Shown here: positions 14,327-18,673 of the stretch, in pieces
Layout: each line of letters begins with the position of its first letter
Numbering within the stretch: position 1 is the first letter of the stretch
Source of the DNA: UBA4416 sp031539425
GTDB taxonomy: Bacteria; Bacteroidota; Bacteroidia; B-17B0; Aurantibacillaceae
Reading direction: 5' to 3'
Assembly: GCA_031539425.1 (NCBI GenBank)
Contig: JAVKLI010000108.1
Span: 1 to 18,673, forward strand
Length of the DNA: 18,673 nucleotides
The notes under the pieces: generated by a model
Told to the model about the DNA's origin: nothing
What the model saw: only the letters and a program-made list of their open reading frames with translations
Database searches by the model: none
Program-made: the position numbers and the translations under genes

Positions 14327-17143
14327 CTAAATATTGCAAATTGTTTGATATGAACAGTAAATACAATTATTATTATTTTGAGTTTGAGTAAACGGAATAG
14401 ATTTATCTAAAATTATGTTTACCGTTTTTTGTAATTCAATTTCAAATTTATCAAATATATCTTTAGTAAAAACAAATGGTAATAGTTTAGCATCTAATTT
14501 TGTTTGTATCTTTTTTGGGGTATCCATAAATTTGCTAAATGGAATAATGCCTGGAAGTATATTTTCTGGCTCTTCTAATTTATTTTTATATACCAACCAA
14601 GCGTAAAAAAATAGTTGAAACATTTTATTGCAATCTACATCTATAAATAACTCTTCAATAGTATTAAATGTAAATTTATCGCTTGGTGCAATAGAGGACT
14701 TGTAATCTATTACCCTAAGTGTGTTATCATTTTTATCTATTCTATCTATGGTGCCTTTAAAATAAAATGTTTGATTATTATTTACTAAGGTGGCGCTTAG
14801 GGTATGTTCTAAATAAATGAGTTTAGTATTAGTATTATTTTTAAAATAATTTGCGTCGGCATTAATTTGTTTGGTAACATATTGTACAATTACTTCTTTT
14901 TGTAAATAAAATTTTCCACTTTTTTTTAATAGGGTTGGGCTTATTTGATTATAAGCATTTTCAATTTGCTGCAACAAGTTGTTTTTTAAACTCAATATTT
15001 GTTGGTATGTAATGGTAGCATTTAAAAAAGGTTTGTATAATAATTCTAAACTTTTATGTAATAAATTACCAAACAAATCGGGTTCAATATCGTCAGTAAT
15101 TTTTTTGTATTCTTTTAATCCTATTTCATATTGTAAATAAAATTTTAGTTGACATTGCTTTAATGTTAGTAATGAAGAGGGGCTTAACCCAGTATACTCT
15201 GAGTTGTTACATATTTTAGCTTGTATATTTTTAATGTTATCATTGGATTTAATGATTTCAATTTTATTTTTTTTACTTGAATTAAAATGTTGTTGAGATA
15301 TTGTTTTATGCGATATTTGGTGCTGAACAGAACAAAACTTTAATTCATGTTCTAATTGTAATAAAAATCGACTTTTTTCTTCCGATCCAAACTTATCTTT
15401 TTCTGAATTAAAAATTAACGCTACATTATTTGCACGCTGCAGTAGCTTATAAAAATGATAAGCATACATAGCATCTTTATCTTGATGTAGAGGCATACCA
15501 AAATACCGTTTTAAATCATAAGGTATAAATGATTGGTTATTTCTAGATTTTGGCAATATAGCTTCGTTACAGCTCACCATAATAATGTTTTTAAAATCTA
15601 AGTTTCTACTTTCTAACACTCCCATAATTTGAATGCCTTGTAAGGGTTCGCCAATAAACGGAATAGATTCTGTACTTACAAAATGGTAAAATAAACTTTG
15701 AATAGATTTACTATCAGATAAAAAAGGGTGTGTATCAACAGAGGCTTCAATTTTTTTAAAACAATGTAAAATTATTTGTAAAGAAGATTTTTCTATGGGG
15801 GTAATGTTTTGATGATTATATATTTTTAACGCTAATGATTGTATAAATTGTAATAAATCTGATGTATTAATATAATGCTGAAATATTGATTTAGCATGTA
15901 CATAATCAGCATCAAATAATAATTTGATAGACTCAGTGTTTAACCAATTTATTTTATTATTAATGCACTTGTTTACTATTACTTGAGTTGTATGTATTGG
16001 ATTACATGAATTAAAATATAATTCAAAAAAACGATGTTTGAGTAATGCAAAAAAATCTTCAAAATAAATTTTAGTTGTTTGTTGTTTTTTATTTACATGT
16101 AGTTTAAAAATGATGTCAAAAAAATTAAAGGCTGTAGTTTTTTTTAACGGATATTGCATTGTAATATTAAGATGTTTAACATTACTTGGCATTAAGCTCA
16201 ATATTGGTGTTAGCATTGTTTCGTCATTTAGAACAACTGCAATATCTTTTTGTAAAACGCCTTGTGTAAGCCATGTGTTTATTTGCATTGAAACTGCTTG
16301 AGCTTGAGCCATTTTTTTTGGCGCAGCAATAATTTGAATGTCTTTGAAATTTGAATCAAAATTTGATTTATCATGATTTGATAGCTTTATTAAACCTTTA
16401 TTAAAATATTGTCTTAAAAAATAACCTGCTTCATGATGTTTATTATTGAAATAATAAGTATCATAATCCCAAAATATTTTAGCAATATTTTTATTTACTA
16501 AGGTTGTTATGATAACTTCTTCAGCTTTATTTAAGGCATTAAACCCACAAAATATAATTTGATTTGATACTTGATTAAAACTAAATTGATGGATTTTATT
16601 TGCTGCCTCTCTGTATATTAAACCTTGATAGCCTATTTTTTTTTCTAATAGTTTAAGTTTTAAATTATTATAAAACGTAGCCATTTGAGACATAAATGCA
16701 ATATGTTTTTCTTGTATGTCAGTTAGGTTAAATTCATTTAACGACCAATTTTCGATTTCTTTAATATTTTTTAAATTGGTATATAATTGCGTGGTATCTA
16801 TAAGGTATTGATCTACTTCGTTAAAATCTTTTAAAATTAATGAGCCCCACTTTATAAAATTATCAAAGGATTCAGCCTTATCGTCTAATACTTTTTGATA
16901 CTCGTTATATAAACTAAAAAGTAATTCAGTATTATCAATTTGTTTTAAACCTGAGAGTTCGCTAACAAATTCATCAATGGTAAAAATTTTTGGTAGCCAA
17001 ATGGTTTTATGATATACTTCTTTAAAATAATTAATGATAAATAATTTGTTTCGTTGAGAGGGGATAACAACTGTTAGCTTATTTGTAGCATCATGATGAT
17101 GTTGATGAATATAATCTACTAGTTGTTTTAAAAAAGGAGTCAT
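14327..17143 (-). CDS. AddB-like PD-(D/E)XK nuclease with Fe-S cluster cysteines
   Basis: A 938-residue protein whose C-terminal third is a RecB-type nuclease: GNLLHKSLELLY (about 699-710) with the motif His, GTIDRID with Asp800, and IDYKSS with Asp813 and Lys815. Four cysteines, Cys664, Cys927, Cys930 and Cys936, have the AddB pattern (one far upstream, then CxxC-x5-C) that holds a [4Fe-4S] cluster around the nuclease. The N-terminal two thirds resemble an inactivated UvrD-like helicase (VVIPSQRNKLF at the start, IIMVSCNEAILPKSRN near 525); I see no Walker A glycine loop, so ATP hydrolysis is not expected. In Bacteroidota such proteins act with an AddA-like helicase-nuclease in double-strand-break repair; no AddA partner is in the window. 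It heads the cluster with the PorV/PorQ-like gene and pdxH and has a TAAATTTG box upstream. Confidence 0.88.
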   Translation of the reverse strand: MTPFLKQLVDYIHQHHHDATNKLTVVIPSQRNKLFIINYFKEVYHKTIWLPKIFTIDEFVSELSGLKQIDNTELLFSLYNEYQKVLDDKAESFDNFIKWGSLILKDFNEVDQYLIDTTQLYTNLKNIKEIENWSLNEFNLTDIQEKHIAFMSQMATFYNNLKLKLLEKKIGYQGLIYREAANKIHQFSFNQVSNQIIFCGFNALNKAEEVIITTLVNKNIAKIFWDYDTYYFNNKHHEAGYFLRQYFNKGLIKLSNHDKSNFDSNFKDIQIIAAPKKMAQAQAVSMQINTWLTQGVLQKDIAVVLNDETMLTPILSLMPSNVKHLNITMQYPLKKTTAFNFFDIIFKLHVNKKQQTTKIYFEDFFALLKHRFFELYFNSCNPIHTTQVIVNKCINNKINWLNTESIKLLFDADYVHAKSIFQHYINTSDLLQFIQSLALKIYNHQNITPIEKSSLQIILHCFKKIEASVDTHPFLSDSKSIQSLFYHFVSTESIPFIGEPLQGIQIMGVLESRNLDFKNIIMVSCNEAILPKSRNNQSFIPYDLKRYFGMPLHQDKDAMYAYHFYKLLQRANNVALIFNSEKDKFGSEEKSRFLLQLEHELKFCSVQHQISHKTISQQHFNSSKKNKIEIIKSNDNIKNIQAKICNNSEYTGLSPSSLLTLKQCQLKFYLQYEIGLKEYKKITDDIEPDLFGNLLHKSLELLYKPFLNATITYQQILSLKNNLLQQIENAYNQISPTLLKKSGKFYLQKEVIVQYVTKQINADANYFKNNTNTKLIYLEHTLSATLVNNNQTFYFKGTIDRIDKNDNTLRVIDYKSSIAPSDKFTFNTIEELFIDVDCNKMFQLFFYAWLVYKNKLEEPENILPGIIPFSKFMDTPKKIQTKLDAKLLPFVFTKDIFDKFEIELQKTVNIILDKSIPFTQTQNNNNCIYCSYQTICNI

Positions 17144-17164
17144 TTATATGCTTAAATATTAACT

Positions 17165-17172
17165 CAAATTTA
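17165..17172 (-). promoter_or_regulatory. -7 box (TAAATTTG) for the AddB-like gene
   Basis: On the minus strand 17172-17165 reads TAAATTTG, an exact TAnnTTTG match, placed to start transcription about 16 bases before the ATG at 17143. It is part of the palindrome AAATTTATAAATTT. No clear -33 TTTG is seen. Confidence 0.45.
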
Positions 17173-17191
17173 TAAATTTAAACCGTGTTGC

Positions 17192-17207
17192 TGATTAATG
17201 TTAATCA
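17192..17207. repeat. Perfect 7-base inverted repeat upstream of the AddB-like gene
   Basis: TGATTAA and TTAATCA flank a TG centre (17192-17207). It lies about 20-35 bases upstream of the -7 box of the AddB-like gene, in the position of an operator. It carries no known binding-site signature, and AT-rich palindromes of this size are not rare, so the role is only suggested. Confidence 0.35.
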
Positions 17208-17224
17208 ATATCGTTTAACACTAA

Positions 17225-17279
17225 ACCTCTTTCATAATTGATAGTTATATATCCCTGCAATTAAGCTAAGTCTGAGGGT
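17225..17279 (-). repeat. 55-bp direct repeat, copy 1 (IS5-type element end)
   Basis: This stretch is repeated base for base at 17323-17377, 98 bases further on. On the minus strand it encodes the transposase end TLRLSLIAGIYNYQL followed by TGA and then AAGAGGT, which reads as the terminal repeat of the element. The outer edge is about 17222 (TTTAG). No inverted copy of the end was noticed elsewhere in the window. Confidence 0.85.
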
Positions 17280-17316
17280 AAAGCGTTTTTCTTCTATTTC
17301 TATATTTGTCAGCCAT
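17232..17316 (-). pseudogene. IS5-family transposase, decayed C-terminal fragment with frameshift
   Basis: Read from 17316, the minus strand gives MADKYRNRRK, and after dropping one base in the five-A run at about 17286-17290 it continues KRFTLRLSLIAGIYNYQL and TGA. The joined pattern, YRNRRKRF.LR..LIAGIYN plus two or three residues, is the end of IS5-family transposases. Only this last part remains; the catalytic region is absent. The extra A puts the first part out of frame (it stops after LYPQT), consistent with a dead element or a base-call error. The family call is from memory of the motif. Confidence 0.6.
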
Positions 17317-17322
17317 TATTAG

Positions 17323-17377
17323 ACCTCTTTCATAATTGATAGTTATATATCCCTGCAATTAAGCTAAGTCTGAGGGT
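17323..17377 (-). repeat. 55-bp direct repeat, copy 2 (second IS5-type element end)
   Basis: Identical to 17225-17279. It again holds the codons for TLRLSLIAGIYNYQL, a TGA at 17332-17330, and the AAGAGGTCTA end, but the sequence upstream of codon T differs completely from copy 1, so this element was cut or recombined at that point. Its outer edge (about 17320) abuts the transposase fragment of copy 1 directly, so the two ends lie head to tail. Confidence 0.85.
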
Positions 17378-17539
17378 TGTTTTTGTTGTATCTGTAATCC
17401 TGTCTGTGTCAAATAATATTCGATTTGAGAGCCAGTATTTTGGTCTCCAATAACTTTACAAATGCGCTCTAAGTCTCTGCTGATATTGGTTTTTTGTAGG
17501 CACGGTCGTCTTTTAAAATAGCTTATAAAGTTTTGCGGC

Positions 17540-17642
17540 TTTGCGAAGGTGGGGAAATCGAAGTACAAATGTTCAATTTAGCACCAAAGTTCATTAGAAT
17601 TCCAATGCTCAAATTTAGCACAAATGCCCCACTTTTGCCAAA
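17540..17642. repeat. Small inverted-repeat element with internal repeats (dispersed-repeat-like)
   Basis: TTTGCGAAGGTGGGG (17540-17554) is the near-perfect reverse complement of CCCCACTTTTGCCAAA (17627-17642), enclosing about 70 bases. Inside lie two imperfect direct copies, AATGTTCAATTTAGCAC (17568-17584) and AATGCTCAAATTTAGCAC (17604-17621). Very similar non-coding blocks, followed by a sequence like CTGTTAGCGG, are familiar to me from intergenic regions of many Bacteroidota, but that is recollection and was not searched. No tRNA, terminator or gene is seen in it. Confidence 0.5.
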
Positions 17643-17666
17643 CCCCTGTTAGCGGTAGTTGTTTTT

Positions 17667-18375
17667 CTATTCAGTTGGTAAATATAATTTTATAGTTCCC
17701 ATTTTTAATTTCACTTCGTCCAAATGTCCCATTTTAGATTTGTCGTTTGTCAACAAGTGCATATGTAAGAATGTGTCGTGGTGCGTAAATATTGCCTTAT
17801 GCTCTGTCGAAAAAAAAGCCAAGAATATCAACTTGCTCATTTTCTAATGTAAAATTTGTTTGTCCTTTGTGTGCTTCGTCTGGCGAACTCACTTTTGAAC
17901 CTTTTGGTAAATTTACAACATGAATTTTCGCAGTTTCAACTGTTCCGTTTAGTTTAAACATAAAAGGTCTTTTTACAGATTTTGTAATCTTGTCAAGATA
18001 AGTCTCTAATTGCAGAATTGTTTGAATGCTATCGGGCAAACTTTGTTCTTTCCATTTGTCAATATTTACATATCCAAAAAATGGTGCTTTGGCTTTGAAA
18101 GTTTCTTCAACTTTCATCGTTTTAGGTGTCAAAACACTTGCTTTATATGCTCTTCCGTCAAAAATCATCAATTCACCTGATAAATATTCTACAGGTCCAA
18201 GTCCGTATAAATGTTCCTTGTTAGTAATTGTGTCAAGATTTATGTTTCCATAAAGTTCTCCTTTCCACATTATGTTTCTCATTTCACCAACGATTTTTAC
18301 GTTTGTGTTGGTTTGTGCTTTTGAATTGCAACTAACTAAAAGTAAAGTTGTAAAAACTAAAATTATTTTCTTCAT
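17667..18375 (-). pseudogene. budA: Alpha-acetolactate decarboxylase-like lipoprotein, frameshifted in a T8 run
   Basis: The frame from ATG 18375 has a lipoprotein signal (MKKIILVFTTLLLVSC, Cys16) and acetolactate decarboxylase features: EHLYGLGPVEYLSGELMIFDG at about 54-74 and the SSPDEAHKGQTNF segment near 165-177. It runs into a premature TAA after GFFFDRA. Removing one T from the run of eight (complement of 17810-17817) restores GFFSTEHKAIFTHHDTF, LHMHLL and MGHLDEV and ends at TAG 17669-17667, giving 235 residues, a normal family length. The tail carries H204, H206 and H217 with the H-x-H-x10-H zinc-ligand spacing of this family, so the short product would lack all three. The known reaction is 2-acetolactate to acetoin plus CO2; export of such an enzyme is unusual but seen in Bacteroidota homologues. 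A longer start at 18414 overlaps the upstream gene and hides the signal peptide, so 18375 is preferred. Confidence 0.88.
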
Positions 18376-18379
18376 TTTT

Positions 18380-18673
18380 TTAATTAAATCGTTCGTCAGA
18401 TTTTGTTTGTGCAATTTCTGAAATTTTATTTTCTAACCAACCAATTTTTTCTACTTTGTGAATGTCAAATTCTGGAATGAATGGTTTTATGTCTAAAAGT
18501 GGCGTTCCGTTTAAAACATCTATGTTTTCAATTTCTATAATATGTTTTATAGGATTTACAGTACCTAAAGTGTTAGAGGCATGGGTAAGCGCTACAAGTT
18601 TGGTTTTACTAGTAATAATGTTTGATAGTTCTTGTAAATTTAACGCTCCAGATTCTGTTATTGGGACATACTT
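18380..18673 (-). CDS. Chimeric partial ORF: SufS-like cysteine desulfurase segment joined to TrmO-like C-terminus
   Basis: The frame is open from the window edge to TAA at 18382-18380 (97 residues, start outside). Residues 1-43 match a class-V aminotransferase of the SufS type: VPITESGALNLQELSNIIT and TKLVALTHASNTLGTVNPIK, where the LVA.TH.SN.LGT.NP core is diagnostic. From about residue 48 the sequence is the end of TrmO, the tRNA m6t6A37 methyltransferase: NIDVLNGTPLLDIKPFIPEF, KIGWLENKI and a DERF end. The SufS PLP lysine and the TrmO catalytic part are both missing. The switch occurs at residues 44-50 (about 18524-18544), in frame and without a stop. It is either a recombination junction in the genome or a contig-end assembly join. 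The TAA is 4 bases before the ATG of the decarboxylase gene. Confidence 0.75.
   Translation of the reverse strand, partial: KYVPITESGALNLQELSNIITSKTKLVALTHASNTLGTVNPIKHIIEIENIDVLNGTPLLDIKPFIPEFDIHKVEKIGWLENKISEIAQTKSDERFN

Noticed and set aside
17225..17377. The two 55-bp repeats as a minimal CRISPR array
   Set aside because: Only two copies, longer than normal CRISPR repeats, and they translate as a transposase C-terminus with the element end; no cas genes nearby.
17359..17568. A 69-residue minus-strand open frame (SRDLERICKVIGDQNTG in the middle)
   Set aside because: It needs a TTG start inside the inverted-repeat element, and its last residues are the IS5 repeat read in the wrong frame. 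The middle part looks protein-like and may be the tail of a gene cut by the IS, but I recognise no family.
17797..18414. Start of the decarboxylase at 18414
   Set aside because: That start adds 13 residues that overlap the upstream coding tail and buries the lipoprotein signal; the internal ATG at 18375 gives a normal signal peptide and a 4-base gap.

Overview
The window is AT-rich DNA from a member of the Bacteroidota. It carries a type IX secretion (T9SS) sortase PorU, a PorV/PorQ-family porin, C-terminal T9SS sorting domains, DUF983 and DUF2795 proteins typical of the phylum, and several TAnnTTTG-type -7 promoter boxes. Genus cannot be assigned from what is visible. Both edges cut through genes and both lie in repeat- or junction-rich DNA. 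The left edge holds the tail of an IS30-family transposase; the right edge holds a SufS/TrmO chimera. This is what one would see if the window were a whole contig ended by repeats (inference).

Layout. 1-138: IS30-family transposase tail. 239-819: DUF983 membrane protein converging on DUF2795, with overlapping stop codons. 6100 down to 598 (minus): a tight same-strand block of unknown lipoprotein, porU, rsmG and DUF2795. 6160-9365 (plus): a vitamin B12 uptake operon with promoter box, cobalamin riboswitch, a DUF4465 protein with a T9SS sorting tail, and a BtuB-like TonB-dependent receptor. It converges on groES-groEL (minus, 11556 to 9588) across a shared bidirectional terminator. 12014-12446: rplS (L19) with its own promoter box and leader hairpin. 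17143 down to 12468 (minus): AddB-like PD-(D/E)XK nuclease, a possible 31-codon ORF, a PorV/PorQ-family protein and pdxH. 17144-17666: gene-poor debris with two copies of an IS5-type transposase end and a small inverted-repeat element. 17667-18673: a lipoprotein-type acetolactate decarboxylase broken by one extra base in a T8 run, preceded by an in-frame fusion of a SufS-like segment to a TrmO-like C-terminus.

How the genes fit together. The riboswitch should shut off the DUF4465-BtuB operon when cobalamin is plentiful. The DUF4465 protein is predicted to leave the cell through the T9SS, whose sortase PorU is encoded just across the divergent intergenic region, so a surface-displayed B12-capturing partner for the receptor is plausible. 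The rest is housekeeping: chaperonin, ribosomal protein L19, 16S rRNA m7G methyltransferase, PLP synthesis and recombination nuclease.

The observations most worth a second look are the frameshifted acetolactate decarboxylase, the SufS/TrmO junction, the tandem IS ends next to them, and the T9SS-tagged DUF4465 protein under B12 control.
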